From Hyphomicrobiales bacterium (GTDB lineage: Bacteria; Pseudomonadota; Alphaproteobacteria; Rhizobiales; Rhizobiaceae), in assembly GCA_017305835.1 (NCBI GenBank), contig JAFKJY010000041.1, positions 1 to 64,000 on the forward strand: 64,000 nucleotides of DNA, read 5' to 3'. Each line of letters opens with the position of its first letter. Positions within the stretch are counted from its first letter, which is position 1. The notes beneath the pieces were generated by a model that searched no databases, was not told where the DNA came from, and saw only the letters and a program-made list of their open reading frames with translations. Below are positions 27,400-35,772 of this stretch, one piece after another. Position numbers and translations under genes: made by a program.

Positions 27400-28431
27400 A
27401 TGCCCAGGCTCAGAGTGCTGCTGTCGACCTTCCGCGAGGCGGTGCATCAACAGAAGGCACTGGAGGTCGCGCCCGCGGATCTCGACATCGAGATCCTGTC
27501 GCGGCCGACGCCGGAGCAGCTTGCCGAGCGCCTGCCGGGGTTCGACGTCCTGATGACCGAGCGGCTGGGCGTCGTCAGCGCTGCCGCGATCGAAAATGCG
27601 CGGGGCCTGCGGCTGATCCAGCGGCTCGGCCGCATGACGCACGACATCGACCTGGACGCGGCGCGGCGCGCCGGCATCCCGGTCTGCAACTGGCCGCTGC
27701 GCAGTTGCACCATGGTCGCCGAGCACGTCATGACGCAGCTCCTCGGGCTCGCCAAGCGGGTGCGGGAGGGCGAGAACACGCTGCGCCAGCCGGACCGCAA
27801 CGGCGGCCGCGAGCCGCGCAAGTGCGACGGCAACTACTTCGCCATCAACTGGACGGGACGGCAGGGCATCCGCCCGGTTGCCGGTTCCGCCGTCGGCATC
27901 ATGGGCTTCGGCGAGGTCGGCGCCGAGCTCGCGCTGCGCCTGAAGCCGTTCGACTGCCGCATCCTCTACAACAAGCGCACGCGGCTTCCGGGCGGCGTCG
28001 AGGAGACGTTCGGCATGAGCTATGCCGATGCCGACACGATCCGAGCCGAGAGCGATTTCCTGTGCCTGCTGCTACCCCACATCGCGGGGCCGCAGCCTGC
28101 CGTGGGCCGCGACTTCATCGCCGGGATGAAGGACGGCGCCTGCCTGATCTCGGCGGGATCCAGCTCCACGCTGGACGAGGCGGCGGCCGCCGAGGCGTTC
28201 CGCTCCGGCAAGCTGTCGGGCGTCGCCACCGACGGCTGGGCCTGGGAGCCGCTGCTGCCCGGCAACCCGCTGCTCGGCCTGGCCGACGATCCGGACGCCA
28301 ACGTGATCTTCACCCCGCATACGGCGGGCGGGTCGCTGACGCCTGCGGACATCTCTGCCAACCGCAGGCGCGAATGGCACAATATCGAGCGCCTGGCGAA
28401 GGGCGAACCGCTGCTCAACCGCGTGGCGTGA
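27400..28431 (+). CDS. D-isomer-specific 2-hydroxyacid dehydrogenase-like protein (catalytic Arg replaced)
   Basis: 343-aa two-domain Rossmann protein of the D-2-hydroxyacid dehydrogenase family. NAD motif VGIMGFGEVG at residues 165-174; catalytic Glu in WEP (Glu283) and His307 in FTPHTAG are present. The substrate-binding Arg normally found in the NxARGG motif is Ser254 here (LISAGSSSTLDE), so ordinary 2-hydroxyacid reduction is doubtful. An odd basic insert sits at about residues 122-150. ATG 27400 follows TGAGGT; a start 22 codons upstream lacks support. Converges on the LysR gene with a 17-nt gap. Likely last gene of the importer operon. Confidence 0.85.
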   Translation: MPRLRVLLSTFREAVHQQKALEVAPADLDIEILSRPTPEQLAERLPGFDVLMTERLGVVSAAAIENARGLRLIQRLGRMTHDIDLDAARRAGIPVCNWPLRSCTMVAEHVMTQLLGLAKRVREGENTLRQPDRNGGREPRKCDGNYFAINWTGRQGIRPVAGSAVGIMGFGEVGAELALRLKPFDCRILYNKRTRLPGGVEETFGMSYADADTIRAESDFLCLLLPHIAGPQPAVGRDFIAGMKDGACLISAGSSSTLDEAAAAEAFRSGKLSGVATDGWAWEPLLPGNPLLGLADDPDANVIFTPHTAGGSLTPADISANRRREWHNIERLAKGEPLLNRVA

Positions 28432-28448
28432 CGCGATGGGCGCCGAGC

Positions 28449-29333
28449 CTATCCGTTCGTGAGATGCTGGAAGAAGCTGCGGGCAGCGGGGCTGAGCGTG
28501 CGTTCCCGCAGAGTCAGCGCCACGACGTTGCGCGAGGCCACCTGGTCCCTGATCGGCCGCATCACGATGTTGACCATCGGCGACAGGCCCTTCGAGCCGG
28601 CCGGCAGGATGCCGATGCCCAGCCCCTCGTTGACCAGCGCCAGCAGGGTCGCCGAGAAGCGCACGCTGAACTGGCGGCGGGTCGTCACACCGTTGACCTC
28701 CAGCAGCTCGTCGATCCTGCGCTGCAGCGGGTTCTCCGGGGTCAGCGCGATGAAGGTCCGGTTGTCGAAATCGGCCCAGCCGACCCGCTTCTTCGCGGCC
28801 AGCGGGTCGTCGGCGGGGCAGAAGAGCGCGAGATGATCCGCGAACAGCTCGTGCTCGTTGATTTCCTGCTCGCGGAACCGGCTGGTGCCGACGCCGATGT
28901 CGGCCTCCCCGTCGAGCAGCAGCGCGCGGATCTCGTCTTCCGAGACGTCGCGCAGGTCGACGCGGATCTCCGGATATCTGCGCATGAAGCTGGCGATGCG
29001 GCTCGGCAGGTAGGTGGCGGCGATGACGGTCGCCGAGGCTATCGTGACGCGGCCCGTCTTGAGCGTGGTGATGTCGACCATCGAATCGACGGCGCTGTCG
29101 ACCCGGTCGAGGATATCTACCGCGAGCGGCAGCAGCCGCTTGCCGGCGTCGGTCAGCCCGACGAAACGCGTATGCCGGTCGAACAGGCTGGCGCCGAGCT
29201 GGCCTTCCAGCTCCTTGATGAGGATGCTCACGGCCGACTGGGTGAGGTTGACGGCCTCCGCCGCCAGCCGGAAGCGGCCGCATTCGGCCACCGCCACGAA
29301 CGTCCTGAGCTGCTTCAAGGTGACGTTGGCCAT
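28449..29333 (-). CDS. LysR-family transcriptional regulator
   Basis: 294 aa: N-terminal winged helix (MANVTLKQLRTFVAVAECGRFRLAAEAVNLTQSAVSILIKELE, residues 1-43) and a type-2 periplasmic-binding-like effector domain from about 90. Two ATGs are close together; GGGAGGG is at ideal distance only from the second (29333), which I chose. Divergent from puuD, and convergent with the dehydrogenase of the importer operon, so it probably controls both the importer and the PuuD operon. A perfect 15-bp palindrome lies 27 nt upstream of its start. Confidence 0.93.
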   Translation of the reverse strand: MANVTLKQLRTFVAVAECGRFRLAAEAVNLTQSAVSILIKELEGQLGASLFDRHTRFVGLTDAGKRLLPLAVDILDRVDSAVDSMVDITTLKTGRVTIASATVIAATYLPSRIASFMRRYPEIRVDLRDVSEDEIRALLLDGEADIGVGTSRFREQEINEHELFADHLALFCPADDPLAAKKRVGWADFDNRTFIALTPENPLQRRIDELLEVNGVTTRRQFSVRFSATLLALVNEGLGIGILPAGSKGLSPMVNIVMRPIRDQVASRNVVALTLRERTLSPAARSFFQHLTNG

Positions 29334-29359
29334 CGCCATCCCTCCCTCACCGGGCAGGC

Positions 29360-29374
29360 TATCGCGTTGCGATA
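29360..29374. promoter_or_regulatory. Candidate LysR box between lysR and puuD
   Basis: Perfect palindrome TATCGC-GTT-GCGATA, containing the T-N11-A pattern of LysR sites. The 146-bp gap also has an AT-rich stretch at 29372-29415 suited to two divergent promoters. Confidence 0.5.
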
Positions 29375-29479
29375 TATTTATCAATCAATGGATTATTTGA
29401 ATTTGTCTAATTGATAGTCAGGCTGGATAGTGACCCCCGCTCACCTGTCCGGCGGACTTCCGCACCCAAGGGCGCCACG

Positions 29480-30667
29480 ATGGAATCTTACATCGCCGAA
29501 TGGCTGCATCTCGCGCTGAGATGGCTGCACGTGGTCGCCGCGATCACCTGGGTGGGCTCGTCTTTCTACTTCAACCGCATCGATAGGTCGTTCCGGCCGC
29601 CGGTGCCGCCGGTCGACCGCGTGAGCGGGCAGCTCTGGTCCATCCACGGCGGCGCCATCTACAATTACAGCCGTTATCCGCTCGGGCCGGGCTACGTGCC
29701 GGACCGGCTCAAATGGTCCAAGTGGGAATCGCTGAGCACCTGGGTCTCGGGCGCCTGCCTTCTGGCGGTCGTCTACTGGTGGGGCGCCAGCATCAACCTC
29801 GTCGCCGGCGGTGCGGACAGCCTTTCGCCTGCGCAGGCCGTGATGGCCTCTATCGCCTCGATCGTAGCTGCCTGGGTGATCTACGACATATTGTGCCGCG
29901 TGATCCCGAGCGACCGGATGCTGTCGGTGGTGATCGCGGTCCTCGTCTCGCTCTCGGTCTGGGGCTTCACCTTCATCTTCAGCGGCAAGGCGGCCTACCT
30001 GCATGCCGGCATCGTGATGGCCACGATCATGGCGGGCAACGTCTGGTTCGTGATCCTGCCCGGCCAGAACAAGATGCTGCAGGCGATCCGGGACGGCACG
30101 ATCGACACGTTCGACGTCGGCGCCGACGCCAAGCGGCGCAACTTCCACAACAACTACCTGACACTGCCGGTCGTCTTCGCGATGATCGCCGCGCATTTCC
30201 CGATGACCTACGGCCATCACTATGGCTGGGTGGCGTTCCTGCTGCTCAGCGGGGCGGGCGTGTCGATCCGGCATTTCTTCAACACCATGCATGCCGGCAA
30301 GGCGCAGCCGCGCTGGATCGTCGTCGGCCTCGCGCTCGGCCTCGCCACGATGGTGCTGCTCGCGCCGGCCAACCTGACCGGGGGCACGTCCGCGGCTACC
30401 GCTAGCGTCGACGTGGCGAAGGTCGGCGCGGTCATCCACACGCGCTGCGCGGTCTGTCATGCGCCCACGCCGTCGATGGACGGATTCACCGAGGCGCCGA
30501 AGGGTTTCGTGATCGACACGCTGGACAAGGCGGCCAGGCATGCCGATCAGATCAGGCAGATGGCGGTGGCGACCGACGTCATGCCTCCGGGCAACCTGAC
30601 CGAGATGACGGCCGACGAGCGCCGGCTGCTTGCCGACTGGATCGCGGCGGGCGCGCCGACGAAATGA
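29480..30667 (+). CDS. puuD: Urate hydroxylase PuuD (membrane domain plus cytochrome c domain)
   Basis: 395-aa inner-membrane protein. The N-terminal DUF989 domain has about eight helices and the family signature WLHLALRWLHVVAAITWVGSSFYF, then WSIHGGAIYNYSRYPL near residues 53-68. The C-terminal periplasmic cytochrome c domain carries the haem site CAVCH (Cys323-His327) and a Met in DVMPPGN as probable axial ligand. PuuD proteins oxidise urate to 5-hydroxyisourate, passing electrons to the respiratory chain. ATG 29480 chosen for agreement with family starts. Stop overlaps the region before puuE. No hydroxyisourate hydrolase or OHCU decarboxylase gene is in the window. Confidence 0.9.
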   Translation: MESYIAEWLHLALRWLHVVAAITWVGSSFYFNRIDRSFRPPVPPVDRVSGQLWSIHGGAIYNYSRYPLGPGYVPDRLKWSKWESLSTWVSGACLLAVVYWWGASINLVAGGADSLSPAQAVMASIASIVAAWVIYDILCRVIPSDRMLSVVIAVLVSLSVWGFTFIFSGKAAYLHAGIVMATIMAGNVWFVILPGQNKMLQAIRDGTIDTFDVGADAKRRNFHNNYLTLPVVFAMIAAHFPMTYGHHYGWVAFLLLSGAGVSIRHFFNTMHAGKAQPRWIVVGLALGLATMVLLAPANLTGGTSAATASVDVAKVGAVIHTRCAVCHAPTPSMDGFTEAPKGFVIDTLDKAARHADQIRQMAVATDVMPPGNLTEMTADERRLLADWIAAGAPTK

Positions 30668-30684
30668 TGCGGGAAGGCAAGCAC

Positions 30685-31617
30685 ATGTCCGAGGACGAGC
30701 ACAAGGCAGGCCCGGCGCGGGACTTCGTCGGCTACGGCGAGACGCCACCGCATCCGCAATGGCCGGGCGACGCGCGCATCGCCATCAACTTCGCCCTCAA
30801 CATCGAGGAGGGGTCTGAATATTCGCCGCTCGACGGCGATCCGAAGACCGACACTGCGCTCACCGAGGGCGAGGGCATGGACACCGGCATCGCCGGCCGC
30901 GACCTGACGGCCGAGTCGATGTACGAATATGGCAGCCGCGTCGGCATCTGGCGCGTGCTGCGGCTGTTCGAGGAACGCGGCCTGCCGTTCACGGCCTTCG
31001 CCTGCGCGGTCGCGCTGGAGCGCAACGAGGAGCTGGCGCGGCGGCTGCGCGCGGCCGACGTCGACATCTGCTGCCACGGCCATCGCTGGGAGAAGCACTG
31101 GCTGCTCGATCGCGAGGAGGAGCGGCGGCACATCCGGCTCGCCATAGAGAGCCTGAAGAAGACCGTCGGGCGCGCGCCGGAAGGCTGGTGCTGCCGCTAT
31201 GGCCCGAGCGCCAACACACGCGAGCTGCTCGCCGAGCAGCCGGAGATCTCCTACGATTCGGACGCCTACAATGACGAGCTGCCCTACTGGGTGAAGGTCG
31301 GCGGCAAGACCCAGCTCATCGTCCCCTATTCGCTGGTGACCAACGACTGCAAGCTGGTGCCGCGCGGGCTGCAGACGGCCGACGAGTTCTTCGCGCTGCT
31401 TGCGGACGCGTTCGACCAGCTCTACGAGGAGGGGGAGACCGCCCCGAAGCTGCTCAACATCGGGCTGCACCCGCGCATGGTGGGCCATCCCGGCCGGGCG
31501 CGGGGGCTGGCGCGGTTCCTCGACCATGTCCGCAAGCACGAGCGCGTCTGGGTGGCGCGGCGCGCCGACATCGCCGCGCACTGGCGCAACCGCTTTCCTC
31601 CGCATGTGACCGGCTGA
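30685..31617 (+). CDS. puuE: PuuE-type allantoinase / polysaccharide-deacetylase-fold hydrolase
   Basis: 310-aa cytoplasmic hydrolase of the NodB-like fold. PuuE hallmarks: FVGYGETPPHPQWPGDARIAINFALNIEEGSEYS and the following YEYGSRVGIWRVLRLFEERG segment, and the DICCHGHRWE stretch holding His residues. These metal-independent enzymes open allantoin to allantoate. ATG 30685 has GGAAGG 7 nt upstream; the ATG at 30664 overlaps puuD and is less likely. Directly downstream of puuD, which supports a urate-allantoin role; related proteins also act on other cyclic ureides or chitin fragments. Confidence 0.86.
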   Translation: MSEDEHKAGPARDFVGYGETPPHPQWPGDARIAINFALNIEEGSEYSPLDGDPKTDTALTEGEGMDTGIAGRDLTAESMYEYGSRVGIWRVLRLFEERGLPFTAFACAVALERNEELARRLRAADVDICCHGHRWEKHWLLDREEERRHIRLAIESLKKTVGRAPEGWCCRYGPSANTRELLAEQPEISYDSDAYNDELPYWVKVGGKTQLIVPYSLVTNDCKLVPRGLQTADEFFALLADAFDQLYEEGETAPKLLNIGLHPRMVGHPGRARGLARFLDHVRKHERVWVARRADIAAHWRNRFPPHVTG

Positions 31618-31621
31618 CGGC

Positions 31622-33115
31622 ATGAGGCTCCCCGACAAACCCGCGATCCGTGCGTGGGCCGGGCTTCCGGCCGGCCGGCCGGTGCTGGCATTTGCCGACA
31701 GCGACGGCACGGGCCTCGCGGTGATCCCGCCGCTGGAGGCGGAAGCGCGCAGGCTGCGCGGCGCCGGCCTGCTCGCAACCGTCGCCGGCACGGTGCTGTC
31801 CGACGTTTCGGGAGAGCGGCCGCTCTATGTGGCGCCGCTCGCGGGAGACGATCCGCAGGCGCTGCGGTTACAGGCGGCGGAGGCCCTTGCGCGGCTGTGG
31901 AGGGACGGCCGCGCCGCGTGCACGATCGTCCTGCCCGACATTGCAGCCGACCGGGCACAGGCCGTTTCGGAAGGCTTGTTCTCAGCGAACTTCCGGTTCG
32001 CGTCCGAAGGACCGGCTCGCGACGCCCGCAGGGGGCTCGACGAGATCGACTTCGTACTCGCGGGAGATGGGGGCACCGCCGGCCTGCATGCCGGCTGGCT
32101 GACCAGCCTCGCGGCGCTCGCCGCCCGCCATCTGGCGACGGAACCGGCCAATGAGCTGACGCCGCCCGCCTTCGTCGAGCGCTGCCGGACGCTCGCGGGA
32201 CAGGCGGGCTTCTCGTTGAACGTGATGGGGCGGAAGGAACTGGAGGCTGGCGGCATGGCCGGCCTGCTGACGGTCGCTTCCGGCAGCCGCTACGAGCCGT
32301 TCCTCGTGCGCATGGACTGGCGGCCGGAAGGTTGCTCGCAAGGCGTGCGCCCGCTGGTGCTGGTGGGCAAGACCGTGACCTTCGACAGCGGCGGCATCTC
32401 GCTGAAGAAGGCCGAGGACATGGACCACATGAAGGCCGACATGGGCGGCGGTGCTGCCGTGTTCGGCGCCATGACCCTGATCGCCGAGCTGCGGCCGCGC
32501 TTGCCCGTCACCGCGCTGTTCGCCGTGGTCGAGAACATGCCGGGCCCGGACGCGATGCGGCCGAGCGACGTGATCCGCATGGCGAGCGGCGCGACGGTCG
32601 AGATCATCAACACCGATGCCGAGGGCCGGCTGATCCTCGCCGACGCGCTGCATTTCGCGGCCGGCCTGGACCCGGCCGCGGTGATCGACCTCGCCACGCT
32701 GACCGGCGCCTCGCTTGGCATATTCGGCCCGATCGGCACGGCGACCTTCGCCAATGACGATGGCTGGTTCGAGCGGCTGGCCAGGGCCGACCGCCGCGCC
32801 GGCGACAAGGTCTGGCGGCTGCCGCTGTGGCCGGAATACCGCCGCTTCCTGAAGAGCCCGCTGGCGGACCTGCGCAACTTCGCGACGACCGGGCAGAGCG
32901 GCAGCACGCCGATCGCCGCCGCGTTCCTGTCGCATTTCGTCGGGGCGCATCCGTGGCTGCACCTCGACATCTACAACACCTGCTGGAACCGCACCGACAC
33001 GCCGCTGATGCCGGAGGGCCCGACGGGCAGCGGCTCGCGCGTGCTGGCGCAACTCATTCTCGATCTCGACGCAGAAGCGGGATCGCGGAACCCCAAACAA
33101 GGCTGGCCATCATGA
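31622..33115 (+). CDS. Leucyl aminopeptidase, M17 family
   Basis: 497-aa di-metal peptidase. The M17 catalytic block is present: GKTVTFDSGGISLKKAEDMDHMKADMGG (metal Lys and Asp residues) and NTDAEGRLILAD (Asp and Glu ligands plus catalytic Arg). The N-terminal domain is divergent. Usually these are housekeeping peptidases, but its place 4 nt after puuE and before RidA and amidase genes suggests an amide-hydrolysing step in the pathway, for example of an aminoacyl-type conjugate. ATG 31622. Confidence 0.92.
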   Translation: MRLPDKPAIRAWAGLPAGRPVLAFADSDGTGLAVIPPLEAEARRLRGAGLLATVAGTVLSDVSGERPLYVAPLAGDDPQALRLQAAEALARLWRDGRAACTIVLPDIAADRAQAVSEGLFSANFRFASEGPARDARRGLDEIDFVLAGDGGTAGLHAGWLTSLAALAARHLATEPANELTPPAFVERCRTLAGQAGFSLNVMGRKELEAGGMAGLLTVASGSRYEPFLVRMDWRPEGCSQGVRPLVLVGKTVTFDSGGISLKKAEDMDHMKADMGGGAAVFGAMTLIAELRPRLPVTALFAVVENMPGPDAMRPSDVIRMASGATVEIINTDAEGRLILADALHFAAGLDPAAVIDLATLTGASLGIFGPIGTATFANDDGWFERLARADRRAGDKVWRLPLWPEYRRFLKSPLADLRNFATTGQSGSTPIAAAFLSHFVGAHPWLHLDIYNTCWNRTDTPLMPEGPTGSGSRVLAQLILDLDAEAGSRNPKQGWPS

Positions 33116-33126
33116 AAGGAACAAGC

Positions 33127-33525
33127 ATGGGCAAGCAAATCGTCTATTCGCCCAAGGTGGTGACGTCGCCGAATCCGCATTCGCAGGCGACGCTGGCCGG
33201 CAATCACTTCTACACGGCCACCGTCGCGCTGGACGTCAACGGCAAGGTCGTCGGCGTCGGCGACATCGAGGCGCAGACGGTCCAGGCCCTGACCAACCTG
33301 ACGCACCTGCTCGAGGCGGCCGGCGGCAGCATCGACGATGTGGTCCGCGTCATGATCTACCTGTCGGACATGCGCTACTTCCAGGGCATGAACAACGCCT
33401 ACAAGAAGTTCTTCTTCGGCGATTCGCTGCCCTCGCGCGCCACCGTCACCGGCACGTTCGGCATCCCCGAGCTGCTCGTCGAGTTCGACGTCATCGCCTA
33501 TATCGACAACCCCAAAGCGAGCTGA
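33127..33525 (+). CDS. RidA/YjgF/YER057c-family enamine/imine deaminase
   Basis: 132-aa cytoplasmic trimer-forming protein. The catalytic Arg104 (SRATVTG) and Glu119 of the RidA family are present. Family members hydrolyse reactive enamines or imines, including 2-aminoacrylate, and in catabolic operons 2-aminomuconate or ureidoacrylate-type intermediates. ATG 33127 follows AAAGGA, which sits just past the peptidase stop. Followed 1 nt later by an amidase gene. The role here is probably to deaminate a ring-opened intermediate. Confidence 0.93.
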   Translation: MGKQIVYSPKVVTSPNPHSQATLAGNHFYTATVALDVNGKVVGVGDIEAQTVQALTNLTHLLEAAGGSIDDVVRVMIYLSDMRYFQGMNNAYKKFFFGDSLPSRATVTGTFGIPELLVEFDVIAYIDNPKAS

Positions 33526-33526
33526 G

Positions 33527-34927
33527 ATGGAGCTCTGGCAGCTCGGCATAGCGGAGACGCTGGCCGGATACCGCGCGGGCAGCTTCACGCCGCAGGACGT
33601 CCTCGACAGTACGCTGCGGCGGCTGGCCGAGGTCAACCCCGTCCTCAATGCGGTGGTCACGCCGGACGAGCCCGGCGTGCGCGAGGCCGCGCGCCGGAGC
33701 ACGAAGCGGTGGAAGGACGGCGCCCCGTGCGGCGGCCTCGACGGCATCTTCGTCACCGTCAAGGACAACATCCCCGTGCGCGGCCTCCGCTGCACATGGG
33801 GCAGCCGGACCTATACCGACTACGTGCCCGACAGGGACGAATCGCCGGTGGCGCTGCTGCGCGAGGCCGGCGCCGGCATCCTCGGCAAGACCAACGTGCC
33901 CGAGTTCACGCTGCAGGGTTACACCGACAACCTCGTCTTCGGTGCGACCGGCAATCCGTGGAACCCGGAGCTGACGCCCGGCGGATCGAGCGGCGGGGCG
34001 GTGGCGGCGGTCGCGACCGGCATCGGCATCGCGGCGCTGGCGACCGACGGCGGCGGCTCCATCCGCCGCCCCTGTGCCCACACCGGCCTCTACGGCCTGA
34101 AGCCTAGCCCCGGCTTCGTCGCCCGCGCCGACGGCCTGCCGTTGCTCCTCGGCGACTTCGAGACCATGGGCGTCATCGCCCGCTCGCCGCGCGACCTGCG
34201 GGCCGTGCTCGCCGTGGCGGCGCGGCGCGATCCGGCCGATCGGTCGTCCTTCGCTTTCTCCGACGAGGCGCGCACCGCCCTCGCGGCACCGCCCGGCTCG
34301 CTGCGCATCCTCCACGTTCCCGCCTTCGGGGATTTTCCGGTCGATCCGGAGATCCGGCGCAGCGTCGACGGGGCCGCGGCCCTGCTCGGGCGGATGGGGC
34401 ACCGGGTCGAACGCGGCGACGTGCCGTTCGACGTCGACCGCCTGAACGCCATCTGGAACCTGATCGGGCCTGCCGGCCTCGCCTGGCTGGTCGACAGCCG
34501 CAAGCTCGACACCGGCCTGATGAACCCGTCGCTGCTCGGCATGGTCGAGACTGGGCGCAAGGCGAGCGCATCCGCCTATGTCCAGCTCCTCGCCGACGTG
34601 CAGGCCTTCCGCAACGAGCTGCGCCTGCTCTTCGAGCGCTACGATGTGATACTCACCCCATCGGTGGCGGCGCTGCCCTGGCCGAAGGCGCAGAGCCATC
34701 CCGGGACGATCGACGGCGTGCCGGCCGGCCCGCGCGGGCACGCGGTGTTCACGCCCTTCGCCAATGCCGGCGGCCTGCCGGGCCTCAACGTCCCGACCGC
34801 GCCGTCCTCTTCGGGCCTGCCGATCGGCTGCCAGCTCGTCGGGCCTTTCGGCTCGGACCTGCTTCTCCTCTCGCTCGCCGAAGACTATGAGCGGGAGTTC
34901 GGACCTTACATCTGGCCGGAGATATAG
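33527..34927 (+). CDS. Amidase-signature hydrolase
   Basis: 466-aa enzyme with the Ser-cisSer-Lys triad: Lys79 (VTVKDNI), Ser154 in PGGSSGG and Ser178 in TDGGGSIR, spaced as in known amidases. Hydrolyses a carboxamide to acid plus ammonia. No signal peptide. ATG 33527 is 1 nt after the RidA stop, and the hydratase starts 0 nt after its stop, so it is part of one operon. Amide substrates in this context could be oxamate-like, maleamate-like or ureido compounds; none can be picked. Confidence 0.93.
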   Translation: MELWQLGIAETLAGYRAGSFTPQDVLDSTLRRLAEVNPVLNAVVTPDEPGVREAARRSTKRWKDGAPCGGLDGIFVTVKDNIPVRGLRCTWGSRTYTDYVPDRDESPVALLREAGAGILGKTNVPEFTLQGYTDNLVFGATGNPWNPELTPGGSSGGAVAAVATGIGIAALATDGGGSIRRPCAHTGLYGLKPSPGFVARADGLPLLLGDFETMGVIARSPRDLRAVLAVAARRDPADRSSFAFSDEARTALAAPPGSLRILHVPAFGDFPVDPEIRRSVDGAAALLGRMGHRVERGDVPFDVDRLNAIWNLIGPAGLAWLVDSRKLDTGLMNPSLLGMVETGRKASASAYVQLLADVQAFRNELRLLFERYDVILTPSVAALPWPKAQSHPGTIDGVPAGPRGHAVFTPFANAGGLPGLNVPTAPSSSGLPIGCQLVGPFGSDLLLLSLAEDYEREFGPYIWPEI

Positions 34928-35671
34928 ATGGGCTCCTTTTCAGCCGCGCAGGCGGCGGACTTCCTCGCCGCGCAGTTCAAAGCGCGGACCAGCGCCGCGC
35001 CCGCGGTGGCAGGCCCGTCGACCCGCGCCGACACCTATCGCGTGCATGACCTGCTGATCGAGGCGCTGGGGCAGCCGTGCGGGTGGAAGGTCGGGCGGTC
35101 CAAGACCGAGACCGAACCCTATTGCGCGCCGCTGCCCGCGTCGCGGCGGCTTGACGACGGCGCGACGTATCGGGCGCCCGGCGGGGTGGCCCGGCTCGAG
35201 GCCGAGCTCGGCCTGCGGCTGGGACGCGACGTGCCAGTCTCGTCGGGGCCGCTGGACCGCGAGACCTGCCTCGGGCTTATCGACGCCGTCGTGCCTTCGA
35301 TCGAGATCATCGAGACGCGGCTCGCCGCGTCCGCCGCGCAGGATCCGGAATGGAAGCTGGCCGACCTTCAGGGCAATGGCGGCGTCGTGTTCGGCCCGGC
35401 CCTGCCCTGGAAGGGGCAGGCGCTCGACCAGGTGCCGCTCGTGCTCGGCTTCGCGGGCGAGCGGCGCTCCTCGACCGCGCCGCATCCCTTCGGCGACCCG
35501 CTGGGCCTGTTCTGCTGGACGGTGAACACGGTGACCGGACGCGGCATCCCGATGCGCAAGGGCGACGTCGTCATCAACGGCAGCTTCTGCGGCATCGTCG
35601 AGGTGCCGGCCGGAACGCGCTTCGTCGCGACGTTCCCGCAGCATGGCGAGGTGTCCGTGGTAGTCGCCTGA
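34928..35671 (+). CDS. 2-keto-4-pentenoate hydratase / fumarylacetoacetase-fold protein
   Basis: 247 aa, MhpD-type hydratase/decarboxylase family. Metal-binding acidic residues appear in the EAELGLRLGRDVP and PSIEIIETRL segments, and the ADLQGNGGVVFG loop is typical. The family hydrates or decarboxylates dienoic 2-oxo acids after ring cleavage. Next to RidA and amidase genes it resembles the order deaminate, decarboxylate/hydrate seen in meta-cleavage of aminophenol or nicotinate, which argues for a carbon-ring or pyridine-like substrate rather than plain purine breakdown. ATG directly follows the amidase stop. Confidence 0.85.
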   Translation: MGSFSAAQAADFLAAQFKARTSAAPAVAGPSTRADTYRVHDLLIEALGQPCGWKVGRSKTETEPYCAPLPASRRLDDGATYRAPGGVARLEAELGLRLGRDVPVSSGPLDRETCLGLIDAVVPSIEIIETRLAASAAQDPEWKLADLQGNGGVVFGPALPWKGQALDQVPLVLGFAGERRSSTAPHPFGDPLGLFCWTVNTVTGRGIPMRKGDVVINGSFCGIVEVPAGTRFVATFPQHGEVSVVVA

Positions 35672-35682
35672 TAGTTTCGTTT

Positions 35683-35699
35683 GGCGGAACTGTTACGCC
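35683..35699. promoter_or_regulatory. Palindrome before aminotransferase gene
   Basis: 17-nt dyad GGCGGAACTGTTACGCC with one mismatch, in a 101-bp gap that is AT-rich afterwards, so a promoter with an operator, or a small terminator for the upstream operon. Confidence 0.35.
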
Positions 35700-35772
35700 G
35701 ATTATTTCAATGGAATTGTCAATCGGACCCCGGAATACTCGGCGGACCTGAACTACCCAGCAGGAGACAATC

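Noticed and set aside
26436..29414. 992-codon open frame on the + strand
   Set aside because: Runs through permease, dehydrogenase and antisense of the LysR gene in a shifted frame; no domain and Arg/Gly/Ala-rich.
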